Source of the DNA: Lepeophtheirus salmonis
Lineage: Eukaryota > Arthropoda > Copepoda > Siphonostomatoida > Caligidae
Assembly (NCBI RefSeq): GCF_016086655.4
Contig: NC_052135.2
Span: 16,396,363-16,460,362, forward strand
Length of the DNA: 64,000 bases
Reading direction: 5' to 3'
Part shown: positions 11,319 through 22,127 of the stretch, piece by piece
How positions within the stretch are numbered: the first letter of the stretch is position 1
Layout: each line of letters starts with the position of its first letter
Made by a program: the position numbers and the translations under genes
The notes under the pieces: model-generated
Databases searched by the model: none
The model's input: only the letters and a program-made list of their open reading frames with translations
Told to the model about the DNA's origin: nothing

Positions 11319-12534
11319 GATGTTATTACCTTTTTTTTCATTTACCCGTGCTCTTTTTTTTGTTTTTGTTAGCTTGAACAATGAACAGCAAATGATCCTC
11401 TCTAGTTTTAGATAAATCAATTAATATAATTTTGTGATGAAGATGCTAGAATTTGTTTGAATTTATAGATATACGAAATTAATATACTGAGAATAAAGTA
11501 ATTATATATATATATATATATAAAAAAAAACAACAACAAACAAGGTCAGTCCCTACTCTTCGACAAAGCCCTATGCCGATTAATTTCACATTTAAATGTC
11601 AATTAATATCATCAATAAATATAATAGAATTAAGGGATTTTTTTGCAGAAATTGATGGCAAAGATTAATAATAATAATATATATATACATATTTGCAAAT
11701 TAGTAATTGTTTATTAGCGCTACTAATGATGACTAATGATCTATAGACAATCTTAAAATAATCAAATGTCAACTTTAATACAATATAATTTTTTATTCTG
11801 TGAAAACATGTATTTCTCCAAATAAATCCTGTTTATAATTGATGGATGATGAAGTTGTTTGGCTGAAAAACAGTCTTTAAAAAGGAAACGAACACATGAC
11901 GACTACCTCAGATATAGGCTAGTAATAGGCCAAAAAGAGGTAAATAAATATATACATGAAAATATATTCTCAAGTTTTTATAAAAAAAAAACAATAGGTA
12001 AGCTATAAATTATACCTAATTTAAATGGTATTTGATTTTTACTATTCTTCCAAAAACAAAAAAAAAAAAAAAACAGAAGTCTGTAGCATGGCAAGAACTC
12101 TCAAATGTCATCAGTTTGTTGTCTGCAAAATACGTGAAAATCATGAATTGTGAGTTAAATGTTTTTTTGTCTTTTTATTGCCTTTATAGGTACATACAAC
12201 TATTGGTTGTATATAAATTGAAAAAAAAAAAGATTTATGCAATGTTTTTTTCCTTCCAAAAACATGGCAATAATGTTTTATTGTGTTTTTTGTTTTGATT
12301 TTAGGAAAAATTTAAATAATTATATATTGATAACACTCTTAATAACCTTCAAATGCTTCAATAAAGGATTCGTAGTATGTTAACATATCTTTAAATAAAT
12401 TATAATAAGAAAAATATCCACTATTTTTCTAGTAGTGCCATTTATACACATATTAATAACAGAATCCATCATGAAAACTTCTCAAGGAACCAATCTCTTT
12501 TAACAAAAACCCCCTATAATTTCTTTGTATCTAC
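11319..12534. other. AT-rich stretch with AT microsatellites
   Basis: (AT)n runs lie at about 11503-11521 and 11670-11690. The open frame at 12032-12298 consists of poly-lysine and hydrophobic low-complexity residues, and I do not regard it as a gene. Confidence 0.45.
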
Positions 12535-12985
12535 TAGTGTTGATACTTGGTCCTAGATTGACCTTTTGTTCCACTTCAGTCTTAGTGATTCTTTCAAGAG
12601 CAATTTGGACCAATATTATAATCGAGACCATAGAGAGAAATTTTATCGTTTTTAAATCGTCAAGCAATTTTTTTAGTCTCAGTCTTTGGACCGATTGTCT
12701 ACCCACTCCTGATTTTTGAATGGTACAAACATGATTTACTCAATACATTTAACTTCATATGACGTTAGTGCTGTACCAATGTTCGCCATTTTGAATCACA
12801 ACTGACGTCATTTACAATATATATATAAATCGATCTAAACCGAATTTTGAATGATACTGATACAAATATTTTTTAAAGGTTGATGTACGTCGAATTTCTT
12901 TAAGGGAACGAATGAGTTTGATCCACTTAAAATCATAATGGTTTCAGGCAGGATTTTTTAAGTTTTTGACCAAAACCCAACACTA
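12535..12985 (+). mobile_element. Family A hAT-like MITE, copy 2, with target duplication
   Basis: Starts TAGTGTTGATACTTGGTCC and ends AAACCCAACACTA, 451 bp. The flanks GTATCTAC (12527-12534) and GTATCTTA (12986-12993) agree at the first six of eight positions, supporting an aged 8-bp target duplication. Unlike copy 1, it lacks the duplicated inner block and the M module, so it is closer to the basic form of the family. It is non-coding; open frames on both strands here are accidental. Confidence 0.75.
12760..12810. promoter_or_regulatory. CRE-like site pair in family A copy 2
   Basis: TGACGTTA at 12760-12767 and TGACGTCA at 12803-12810, with starts 43 bp apart. Between them is the family-conserved text GTACCAATGTTCGCCATTTT. 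Same architecture as in copy 1. Confidence 0.45.
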
Positions 12986-13416
12986 GTATCTTACCTAAAT
13001 CCAATAAACAAATAAATCTCAAAAAGAGAAAAAAAAGAAAGAAAACAAACTATAAATTTTTGCACATAGTTCTTAAAAAAGAAAGAATGGGTTTACCTAT
13101 AGATGTATAATATGTCTTTGCTAACGTTATGCCCCTTTTGAAATGGTCAACAGACATCAATGCAATAAAAGTTTATTTTTTTTCTTCTCCTTCAGGTTTC
13201 AAGGCTTCTACCTTGTAGCTGTATTTGTGTACATTAGAATGGTTCCTATTTTTTTACCCAAAATGTTGGAGGGGCATAGTCTAAAAACGATGAAATATGA
13301 AGCTTGGTTCATATTTACCTACGTTTCGAGGTTGAGCCCAGCCTTTGAAGTTAAAAAATAGAGTGAATACCTTAAAAATAGTCAATACAAGTCAAAGTAA
13401 AGCATTTTATAATATA
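12986..13416. other. No feature recognised
   Basis: Nothing recognisable. The short frame at 13143-13361 is not convincing. Confidence 0.4.
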
Positions 13417-13683
13417 TTAATCTTGTAAATGTATGAGCAATCTTTCAAACCTTTTAAAATCGTTTTCTCCTAAAAATGATTGGTTCTTATACCTTATATA
13501 AAGTGAATGTTCTACACCACGAAAAGCTTGCACGATTTTAATTGCCTCTATGTATCGAATATGATCTAAAATTGTTTGAAAGTCATAAAATGCCTCCCTT
13601 GTGCATAATATATTACTCCGAGATGGCCGTATTATATTCTTCGTGGCGGCCCAAGATATTCTGAGATAGTACGAATAACCCAA
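13417..13683 (-). CDS. Unrecognised open frame, possibly an exon fragment
   Basis: Eighty-eight codons without low-complexity runs, for example SFLGENDFKRFERLLIHLQD at the C-terminus. There is no ATG; the frame opens after a TGA just upstream. An acceptor-like GTACTATCTCAG lies inside its first part, so a terminal exon starting there is conceivable. I do not recognise a family. It lies just beyond a Tc1 relic on the same strand, but does not look like the C-terminal part of a Tc1 transposase. It may be host exon, transposon cargo or chance. Confidence 0.2.
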   Translation of the reverse strand: MGYSYYLRISWAATKNIIRPSRSNILCTREAFYDFQTILDHIRYIEAIKIVQAFRGVEHSLYIRYKNQSFLGENDFKRFERLLIHLQD

Positions 13684-13811
13684 TAGTCATTCAATATATT
13701 TCATATCCTTATGTAATGAATGGCTATAATATATACTTCTAGTATAAGGACAATACTTACTATAGGTTGTCTCATTATTTGAGTCTCAATTGAAAAGAAA
13801 AAAGAAAAACC

Positions 13812-14097
13812 CCGTAATTATACCGTATCTTTGCTGGCTAAATAACTTTTGGCTATGAGTCGTTTTGAAAGTTTACTCAGGTATTGATGTGATTTCTCCA
13901 TAAATTTTCAAATGATAGTTTTTGCTATTCTTCTCAGCTTTAAGGCTGTCCTAGTCGAAGCTTGTTTTCAAGTCTCTCTTCTTGTTTGTGGCGCTTCCAC
14001 CATCGAGAAAATAAATTTTTAGATACCTCCAACTTCTTTGCTTTTGCAGTTACACTAATAACTGTCTGAAGATAGCCACATTACTTCCACGCATAAA
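13812..14097 (-). pseudogene. Tc1-like transposase relic, helix-turn-helix region
   Basis: Read on minus from MRGSNVAIFRQLL, the frame gives SVTAKAKKLEVSKNLFSRWW, then KRHKQEERLENKLRLGQP. After a frameshift it continues with KLRRIAKTII, then SKLSKRLIAKSYLASKDTV. This is the order of the two DNA-binding helix-turn-helix domains and the GRP-like linker of Tc1-family transposases. It has at least one frameshift and two stops, so it is dead. The catalytic domain that should follow at lower coordinates is not recognisable. The separate catalytic fragment at 16641-16934 lies upstream on the same strand and so belongs to another insertion. Confidence 0.65.
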
Positions 14098-14399
14098 TTC
14101 CCTATGATTCCTGACACTAAGTTGAGCAAAAACCAAAATAAATTGTATTAAAAACAAATACACTGTCCTATGCACCACAATATTAGCTAGCTTGATCTCA
14201 ACTTTTTTTTAAAATAAAGTACTACTTCCATTGTCAAGCTTAGTGTATGTATCACTGCTCCATAACCGAGCTAGTCGATTATTTTAGAAACGTTACAGTG
14301 AAACACAATTAATGAAACGCCCTTTACTATAATTATTTCAAGGGAAAGCTCTTAAAATACTTGTGAAAAATTGTATGTTCATCTAAGGTAGTTATTGGT

Positions 14400-14642
14400 T
14401 ACAAAATGTTCTATTCGGACTGACATAGACTTTTTTGTAGATAAAAACTCTATTTTGTCATATTTGAAAAAATTAGGAACTTTTAAGGCAATTTTTAATA
14501 CCAAACAGGAAAAAAAGAGACCAATCTGGCTGAAAGTTCGTGAGTGTTTTTCCAAAAGATGCTACTAGCTAAACATAGATTCGATACGCACAAGTAGTAC
14601 CATCTCTCCGAGACTGCATGGACTTTTCAAACGACCCTCGTA
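14400..14642 (-). mobile_element. Mariner/Tc1 terminal repeat and 5' leader fragment
   Basis: On minus, the sequence starting at 14642 reads TACGAGGGTCGTTTGAAAAG. This is the ACGAGGGTNGTNTGAAAAGT type of terminal repeat known from several mariner elements; the mariner at 19771 begins with a related word, ACGAGGGTGGTCTTAAAAGT. The following 200 bp look like leader sequence without an open frame. The other end was not found. Confidence 0.5.
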
Positions 14643-15079
14643 ATTTTTTACTTTTTATCAAAAGGTATATTTTTAAAATATATGTTCCTCCAACATTTTG
14701 AAAATAAAATAAAATAAGAACCCCTCTATGTACATTCATACATATCTAGGTACATAGATATACAGTCAATAAGACAATATTTGAACACTTAAAAAATCCT
14801 TAAAATATTGAGAGAACATTTACCTATTTTTGCAAAGAGACACACAAATACACACCTATTTTTTTTACTTTAACTACTAGAAACTACTTTACTTGCCTAG
14901 AGTTAAAGAGAAAAATATATTAAATAAATATTTACATTAGTCTATGGTGGTAAAATGCTTATATTATTATAGGCATATATTTATAAATAATACCTACCTT
15001 TAATTTTGTGTCTTTGCTTTAGGGGTAAACCTTGATTTGGTTAATTGACTAAAAAGAGATGCAAAACGTATATGAACAT

Positions 15080-15688
15080 TAGGGTGGCTCTTATTATGTA
15101 CTTGTAGTTGCTTTCATTCTCTCACCCTTTCAATCAGTTTCAGAGGTGAAAGTATATTCATTTGGCAAAAATGCAAAATTTGAACGACATTCAGATGTGG
15201 CCATCCTGGACTCTTACACCTTTGACTCAAATGCTAAATTTATCTACTTCTGAGTACGTTTTTCATTTTTAAACATTAGGGAAACAAATAAAACATAAAA
15301 ACTTATCACTACCAAGAAGATGAGAGTGCATCAAATAATGGTCCGTCTTGTAAATAAAGTACTTTGTAGTATGATTAATATTGAATACACTCATATTAAT
15401 GTGTAAAATAATTGAATATTGAAGCTACAAAAACATTGGTATCGGCATAAATTGTATTTATTCTTACAAACAAAGTTGGCATTAAAACATTATGTATATT
15501 ATTATAATTTTTTTTCCCTGCCTAATTTTTCAATATAGGGCAAAACATTAAGAAGCAAGAGAAGCCACCATATTATATTCATACAAATCAAAAATATTCT
15601 TCTGTATATGGAAGTTTTATCATGAAAGGAACAAAATGGAAGAGAGAGGCAAGAAAAAGTCAAACAAGGAGTTTTAAGGGCCACCCTA
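15080..15688. mobile_element. Family D MITE, copy 1 (TAGGGTGGCTC ends)
   Basis: Left end TTAGGGTGGCTCTTATTATG and right end GGGCCACCCTAA are inverted repeats, with TA at both boundaries (15080-15081 and 15687-15688), as for Tc1/mariner-type insertion. It is 609 bp. Its inside aligns along its length with the copy at 59716-60907, for example AAGTATATTCATTTGGCAAA here against AATATATTCCTGTGCCAAAA there, and GTAAATAAAGTACTTTGTAG against GTAGATAAAGTACTTTTTAA. No transposase frame is present; the minus frame at 15502-15684 is accidental. Confidence 0.7.
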
Positions 15689-15906
15689 ATGTATATGTAC
15701 GTATTTAAAATGATGTTATTATTTCATTTTTTTGCAAGGATATATATGGTTTTAAATATGGTAATTAGACATGCAAATTATCTTTATTTCTCTTTTCCTC
15801 TCTTCAGAACACATACTTCAACCATTTATAGTTTTTCTAAAAAAAAGACCATAGTCATAACAAGTACGAGTTTCTAAGTTATCATAAAACCATCCGGATG
15901 TATACT

Positions 15907-15929
15907 TTTTTTTTTTTTTTTTTTTTTTT
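15907..15929. repeat. Poly(T) run
   Basis: About 20 or more T followed by GGGGG. Likely polymorphic in length. Confidence 0.7.
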
Positions 15930-16126
15930 GGGGGTAAGGGATTTACCACAAACTTTCCGATATTAGAAGAACGAATTATAAATTTATTTTTCCTTTAATA
16001 ATAATATTAAACAATACATTATACTCCAGCATATTTGTTGAATAATTTCTTATTTATATTGCATTAGCTAGGGCTTTTCCTGAATATTGAAATATTAAAA
16101 TTGATACCAGAACCGTTTCTGGAGCG

Positions 16127-16215
16127 TTAAGAACTTACATGAAAAATTTCAGGAATATCAACCCATTAGTTTGGCCGTGATTGAAGGACACACACACATT
16201 CATATTTAATATACA
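16127..16215 (+). repeat. Possible 3' end of an RTE/CR1-type LINE or its SINE
   Basis: AAAAATTTCAGGAATATCAA, followed by CCATTAGTTTGGCCGTGATT, GAAGGACACACACAC and then AT-rich sequence, resembles the 3' untranslated tails of arthropod non-LTR elements: AATTTCA..., then a TCGGTT-like block, then a short simple-repeat tail. This is resemblance by eye only. Confidence 0.3.
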
Positions 16216-16220
16216 TATAA

Positions 16221-16430
16221 GGTCGGTTTTTGGTGGAGCAATAGGCAAGCCCTATTGACCTATGAACCCTTCCCTATTGTCTGTATTGTTGTTTGTGAAT
16301 TTTTTGGAGTAGGATTTCATGGTTGTGCTTTACCTATTTGTCCGATACTCCACCAAAAATCGACCAAAAGACTCAACAACAAGACACTTGGGAAGGCTCC
16401 ATAGGGGAATGAGGCATAGTTCTACCTATA
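16221..16430 (-). mobile_element. Family E inverted-repeat element, copy 1
   Basis: GGTCGGTTTTTGGTGGAG at 16221 is complemented by CTCCACCAAAAATCGACC ending at 16365, a near-perfect 18-bp inverted repeat bounding 145 bp. Beyond it lies GGAATGAGGCATAGTTCTA (about 16404-16425), which recurs in copy 2 at 51765-51960, where the whole arrangement appears on the other strand. Non-coding; probably a small DNA-transposon derivative. Confidence 0.6.
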
Positions 16431-16640
16431 GATAACTTTATGTTTAACATATTATTTACATATTTTTTAAATATTTATGGACATATTGCTTATCTAAAAA
16501 ATTCCTTCATTAAAATTGATGTTACAGTTACACTAATTATATTATTAGATTCTTGGCAAATGTTGCATATCGTTTTGTGCTTAAAAAAAAACAACCTTAA
16601 TATCACTTATCACTGAGTCATATGACCAAAAGTGAAAAAT

Positions 16641-16934
16641 CTACCAACTAACCCTCCTTTCTTCTAATAGATACCTCTCAGATTGCGAGTGTTATGAATA
16701 TTATGAGGGTTCACAGCTTTTTGACATTGGCCTACATTGCTTTAACATTTGGATTGGGGATGCTACACACTCTCTTCTCTAAATCGCCCTAAATAACATA
16801 GCCCAGCAGAGTAAGGGCTGGGGATAAGGGACCACATTTACATAGGCCAAAATGCTCCCAAATTGTGAGTTTACCTCTTTTGTATTTTTCTTGGACTTAT
16901 GGCTAGGTTCGCTGTCCTGCTGCCAAACATAATT
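16641..16934 (-). pseudogene. Tc1-like transposase relic, catalytic C-terminal region
   Basis: On minus the frame opens with NYVWQQDSEPSHKSKK, the conserved block around the second catalytic aspartate (QQD.APSH) of Tc1-type transposases. Further on, after frameshifts, PLSPALTLLGYVI and GDLEKRVCSIPNPNVKAM match the consensus block SPDLNPLDY..W..LE....PHPNV, but its key aspartate has become alanine. Several stops and at least one frameshift show a dead gene. The N-terminal half, expected at higher coordinates, was not recognised. Confidence 0.65.
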
Positions 16935-17148
16935 ACTCTCCGAGTATAGTTTCTAACTTAATTCTTTATATTATTCAAAACAGTTAAGGAACTATTTGGA
17001 TTGACTTTGGAGTTTAATTTAACTTGTCATAATGATGACATTTCTCATCACTGATGATTTACATATAGATATATATAAATATAGTTGGTGTATATATGTA
17101 TATAGCAACCTTCTTTTTTTTTGTCGCATTTAATATATATCTTTTTTT

Positions 17149-17162
17149 GTGTGTGTGTGTCG
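17149..17162. repeat. (GT)n microsatellite
   Basis: Seven or so uninterrupted GT units. Confidence 0.7.
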
Positions 17163-17327
17163 TTGAACAATCAGAATAATAAAATATACTGAGTATTAGT
17201 TGTATGTAGTATATATATATTGTACTACAAATGTATAATGCAAATACTGGACAACTGAAACATAAAATAACTATCCCTCTACTATATAATATGAATATAT
17301 TTCATTTTTGTATCTACATATATGTAC

Positions 17328-18480
17328 GTGTGTTGAGACTCGGTCCCAGCCTCATTTTTTTTAAAATGATTTTTTCTAGACCGATTTTGACCAATATCTA
17401 GACGAAGGTTTGTAAATACAAGGTATGTCGATAAGAAACTTGTTACAAAGTCTGGTTGAAATTAGCTGACAACTTTTTTGATGAGTAACAACGGGGCCAA
17501 GTTCAGTGTTACTAACTAGTGTTAAGTATTAACTCATATTATCCCAAGAATTGTGTCTGCTACTGGAGGTACTAGACCTATTTGTTCTGTGGCAACCTGT
17601 ACAAATACATCAAATGTCCCCTATTTCTGTATATTTATTTGGAAATTTATGTTCTGACCTATTTTTCATTGAAAACAACTTTTAATTTTTTGAAAAAATA
17701 ATTTTAGTATCGTAATCGTTGGAGGGTAAAAATTTAAACTTATAGCGTTGTCTGATGAGAAATTAAATATATTATGTATTAATACAATTTGTTTTATAGA
17801 TTTTCCTCTTAAATTGGCTCCTCTGTGACCCCATCCAAATAGCCAGTAAACAAAATCCAAGAAATTTCTTATTGACTCACCTTACATATGTATACTCACC
17901 TTGATCCAAACAGCGATCTAAGACCGTAGACCGAAATCTAATCGTTGACCAATTTTTTCCGGTCTTCATCTATGGACCAATTTTCTCTTCTATCCTAATT
18001 TATGACACCTCAGTACCTTTATTGTTTTTCAGACCAATAATCCCCAAAAAGAACAGAAAAAAGGCCTAAAATCAGTTGTTAGTTAGACAATTTTTACAGC
18101 CAATGGAACTATTACTCAATCATTTTTGTGTAATGTTCATAGCTTCACAAGAACTAATTATAATTCAACCGATCAAAGTTCAGAATACTGATATAACGAA
18201 AAAAGCAGAAAATCGACGGCTGATAAGAAAATACAGGAAACTTTTTTGTGTTACTGAGTTGTACATATATAGAACATGCAATAGATTTCTTCTTTGTACC
18301 AATATTCATGATTTTGAAACACAAACACAACTTTGAATGAGACCGATCTGGACCAAATTTTTCTTTGGGAACGATCTAAATCAAACCCTTTTTTAGAACG
18401 GTCCAGACCGAACTAGTTTGGTCCTCAAAAATCATACCGGTCGCAGACTGGTCTATGGGTTTCAGACCGAAAACTATCAC
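17328..18480 (+). mobile_element. Family A MITE, copy 3, enlarged by insertions
   Basis: Left end TGTTGAGACTCGGTCCCAGC; right end GTTTCAGACCGAAAACTATC. The inner text with CCGATTTTGACCAATATC (about 17380) and the right part from about 17925 on (CCGTAGACCGAAATC, GAATGAGACCGATCTGGACC) match the family. Two extra stretches are present: 17430-17900, which contains nothing recognised, and an M module at 18095-18265. The target duplication is not evident. The plus frame at 18076-18336 is inside the M module and is not shared by other copies. Confidence 0.55.
18095..18265 (+). repeat. M module, copy 2
   Basis: AAAGTTCAGAATACTGATATA, then GCAGAAAATCGACGGCTGAT, matches 8890-9060 (CAAAATACTGATAAGAGG, then TAAAAATCGACAGATCACAA) and 52310-52480 (GTTCAGAATACTGATGAGGG, then GCAGAAAAAATGACAGTTGA). 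Two of the three copies sit inside family A elements and one stands 85 bp from a family B element. Confidence 0.5.
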
Positions 18481-19388
18481 TTATGTGTATTTATATATGA
18501 ATATAGTTATTCAGATTGATACTTCCAAAGGGAATCATAATCTACGCCTGTAGATTTTATAATAATAATATGTATATTTTTAGACTTTCACATGAGTGAC
18601 TTTTTATATATTTATATATATGTACATATGGCTGAGTCAATGAGTCTCATGGGTGTGTCGACTCAAATTATAATGAAACAATAGAAGAGTTGAATTTACA
18701 TATGTACATGTATAATTTATGTGCATCGATTATTTTTATTCAGAGGTTTCAATGGTTTTGTGCATATAAAAGAGTTAGAATTTCAAAAAAATGTTAACAA
18801 GTTTGATAGTTTTTCACGGCTTTTTTATACGGCTTAAAAATCGTAAGCCCAGGTAAAATGAGGCTATAAATGTAAGGTTTGTATCGGTAACATAATTATA
18901 ACGTATCTTATATCTATATCTTAAGGACTTGTAAGAATGTGACGCAAAAGACGCCCCACGGAACATTTTTTCTGTTAAATTATGTGGTCAAAAATATGAA
19001 CCAATGCTTTAATTCAGGATAGTGGCAAACTATTATCGTGGATTAAATATACTATATGTTATACGGTACAAGTACAACTTCTACACGTTCTATGATTCAA
19101 TTTGATAATGGTGCCATGCATTGGACGTTATAAAATAGGAAACTTTTGCTATGATCAACAACAGGGTTAATATAGTTTTAATTCCCATATTAAGGACCAA
19201 CAAACCCCTAATAAATATCATATCCTCAATTAATTATGATTGAATATAATTTATTACTTATGAATAAATACAATAGGATCGTTAACCCCGGATCCTGAAA
19301 AGGTATTTATCTGGTATTTCAACTTGATATATATTTATGAAGAAACACCAGTTGACATACCTACATATGATATATTGAAATCAATATT
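18481..19388. other. AT-rich stretch, nothing recognised
   Basis: No gene-like or repeat-like signal noticed. Confidence 0.4.
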
Positions 19389-19755
19389 TCCAACCCTCAA
19401 TTGAGAAAATCAAAGACACAGTAGGAAAAAGTTGAGCCACTGGTCACCCCCTCAAAAAATACCTGGTTATGTCTAACGAGACATTTGAATTTTATTTATA
19501 AAATTATGTTAAATGAAAGTTATAAATGCAATTTATATCCGCCATGAAAGCTCCTCATTGAATCAACTTAATAATTGAGAAGATCATGAACATAACAGGA
19601 AAAAGTTGGGCCATTGCCCACACTAAAAAAAGCTTGATAATGTGTAACAAGGAAAATTGAGATTTATCTATAAAATTATGTTCCATAAAAGTTCATAATG
19701 CAATTTATTATTTGAGCCATAGAATCTCCTCATTAAATCAATGAACAAATAACTG
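19389..19755. repeat. Tandem repeat, period about 173 bp, about two copies
   Basis: TTGAGAAAATC...GGAAAAAGTTGAGCCA at 19401 recurs as TTGAGAAGATC...GGAAAAAGTTGGGCCA at 19575 (174 bp apart). TATAAAATTATGTTAAATGA at 19497 recurs as TATAAAATTATGTTCCATAA at 19669 (172 bp apart). ATGCAATTTAT and TCCTCATT(G/A)AATCAA follow in both. The units are diverged. It lies directly in front of the mariner terminal repeat at 19771. Confidence 0.7.
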
Positions 19756-19770
19756 ACCAAATATGTACTA

Positions 19771-20211
19771 ACGAGGGTGGTCTTAAAAGTCTCTGACGTC
19801 AACGTGAAGATGACATTACTCGTAAATAAGACCTAGTCACATCTATCTAGCTTCTGTTGACAGTTAATCACCATAGTTTTAGGTTTTTTGAAAGTACAGT
19901 TGTTATGTAACAGTCGTTTAAGTTAGTCAATATGAGTGTTTTTGTGAATAAAGATAAAATCGAGTATCGAGCTGTTATTAAATATTTGTTTTTGAAAGTG
20001 TAACCTTTATAAAAAAATTCAAATATTAGCAGGCATGTAAAGACGTGTCTAAGCCAATCCAACTCAGAGTAACTGAGCCAAAAGAAGGAATGTCTTGTGA
20101 ACAATTATTTTACCGAGAAAAACCCCCAAGTACTATTTGGAAGGGTGACAGAGATGGAAGCATCCCTGGGAGAAGTGTATAGAGTTACAAAAGACTATGT
20201 TGAAAAAAAAA
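19771..20211 (+). pseudogene. Mariner element, 5' terminal repeat and transposase N-terminus (relic)
   Basis: ACGAGGGTGGTCTTAAAAGT at 19771 is a mariner-type terminal repeat. About 160 bp on, an ATG at 19932 opens MSVFVNKDKIEYRAVIKYLF followed by LK, a typical start of a mariner transposase helix-turn-helix domain. The frame is then broken by TAA codons near 19998. Weak traces such as KDVS and SCEQL persist for about 100 codons in shifted frames. The copy ends at an A run at about 20203-20212, the same point at which the sibling at 22128 ends. The catalytic domain and 3' terminal repeat are absent. Confidence 0.6.
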
Positions 20212-20703
20212 ATGTCTTGTATCTTTGTTAGGTCGGAAAATATTTATAAAACATACAATAACCTTAGATAGCAGTTAATTGCTTACTCAACTTTAGTCTG
20301 ATGAAAAATGATTTTGTATTAAAAAAACCAGCAGGAGTTTATTTTTAAACAAAGATGATCATGGGCAGTATACATATTACATATATACCGTCTAACTCAT
20401 CAAACGCTTCTAATCAAAAAACAAAAACAGTCCATTCTCAATATCAGTAGATTAAATATATAAAATAATATTTTACCTATGAACACACATAAGTAATTGA
20501 CTCTTAGTTCCAAAGAGGAAATACTTACCTTTATTCTCCAGGTAAAATAAATAGATTCCTTTGTAGGTACATTTTCATAAACCAAAAATCCCTGGCGTGA
20601 ATAACCCACAAAAATAATTTTTTAGTTATATTTTGAACTCTTTTTCTTGGTACGAGAGTACCCTGAAAACATTTATACATGACATAGAACAATATATGCT
20701 CAT
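20212..20703. other. AT-rich stretch, nothing recognised
   Basis: No convincing feature. Confidence 0.4.
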
Positions 20704-20833
20704 TAGGGTGAGTCTTAAAATGAATATTTCACTTGTTTTACCATTCAATTTTGTTTTCTTAATATTTTTCTTAAGTATGACATAATGAAAATTAGATCAT
20801 TGATTTTCATAGTACACAATAAGAGCCACCCTA
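20704..20833. mobile_element. Family D MITE, 130-bp copy 2
   Basis: TTAGGGTGAGTCTTAAAATG on the left and CAATAAGAGCCACCCTAA on the right form inverted ends with TA at both boundaries. It has the same termini as the 609-bp copy at 15080, but the centre is mostly missing. A short non-autonomous derivative. Confidence 0.7.
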
Positions 20834-21689
20834 ATGCTCACATATAAGTACATAAGCCTTTTAGTTTGAGATTTATTGATTAATGAAATCCTTTCCAAGA
20901 TATAATACACAATAATAATAAAATGTTCCATCAAAGAGGTAGAGAGAGAGAGACCACCCATGTCTGATATAGGTCTAGACTCTATACGCACATTGATATT
21001 TCTACTCTCTTTGCACGATCTTGCTCTCATTGATGATGACAACCTTACATAAATGACCATTACTTTTCAAGTGATAAAATATTACATATATATTTAATAA
21101 TAATAAGTTTGTTTTAATTAAAAATAATTATGTTTTAAGCTTCATCATTCCTCCCCCCTTTTCTACGAAATGACTTAATCAAAAAAGTGTATACTATGAC
21201 AAAGAAGACGTAACATGCATTAACATGTTGGTAGGTAGGAAAATTAAGTTTGACTAATTTTTTTTGTTTTTTTAATTAAAGAAACTGCGCTAATATTTAT
21301 TCTATGCATGCAGATTTACTTTTAATGTTATGTATACTTGAAGCATTTGAGAATGTTAAAAAAAATAACAAAAACAAAACATTGCTTTTGTGCAAAACAC
21401 ATTTTTAGACACTTTTTTTTAACTAATGAAGGTATAAAATACGAACTAAAAGTAATATTATTATAATTATTGAATTATGAAGCTAAAGTGACAGCTGACA
21501 AATTGTAGATTTATCATATAATGTACGTCGTTCATACTTTCTGTACATTTTGAGCATTTGAATAGGGATAAAATGAAAAAAATAAAGGGGGAAATCATTG
21601 AACGACGTCAAATCACAAAACACATGACTTAAAATTTATGATTGGAAGTATAATTGCATTCAATAGCAAGTAGATTGAAGTTTCATCAT
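20834..21689. other. AT-rich stretch with a short (GA)n run
   Basis: (AG)n lies at 20941-20954. The minus frame at 20797-21060 partly overlaps a MITE and is not recognised. Confidence 0.4.
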
Positions 21690-21807
21690 TCCGTGCATCA
21701 TGACAAGTCATCACTGCTCACATGGCATTGGTTCAGTACGTACGTTTATAGTATACTATGCTACGTGTTTGCATAGTCGAAAGGTGATTATTTCGGAAGA
21801 ATCTATC

Positions 21808-21826
21808 ATGGATATCAAGAATTCAG
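21808..21826 (+). CDS. Speculative first coding exon ending at a splice donor
   Basis: ATG at 21808 gives MDIKNS, and the exon would end at TTCAG|GTATGT, a full-consensus donor. The 120 bp in front are less AT-rich than the surroundings and hold a TATA-like GTTTATAGTATAC near 21745. No downstream exon could be linked. The coding part is too short to identify and chance is quite possible. Confidence 0.15.
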
Positions 21827-22127
21827 GTATGTAGTATATTTAAAGGCTCATTTTATTTATTTGCACAACTAAATATATTTTGTAAACTATTAATTCGACT
21901 TAGAAGAAATACAGTGCATTTTTTCCTTTGTCAGAAGCAGTATATTTTTAGACCTATATTATTTCAAAACTTCAGTATATCTTGTAAGCCTATTCTAAGA
22001 CAAATCATTCATAAGTTTTCACATTTGAAATATATATACTCTAAAAATGTACTTTTTTAGTACTACTAATAGTATGTATTCTAATTTTTCCAGATTAATT
22101 ATATTCGATCATGAAATTGACCAAAAA

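Noticed and set aside
12032..12298. 88-codon frame with KKKKKQK and hydrophobic stretches
   Set aside because: Translation of poly(A)/poly(T) runs; low-complexity artefact.
13417..13683. Reading the unrecognised minus frame as the C-terminus of the Tc1 relic at 13812-14097
   Set aside because: It lacks the QQD, SPDLNP and final FR.R.EA.I blocks that every Tc1 C-terminus shows.
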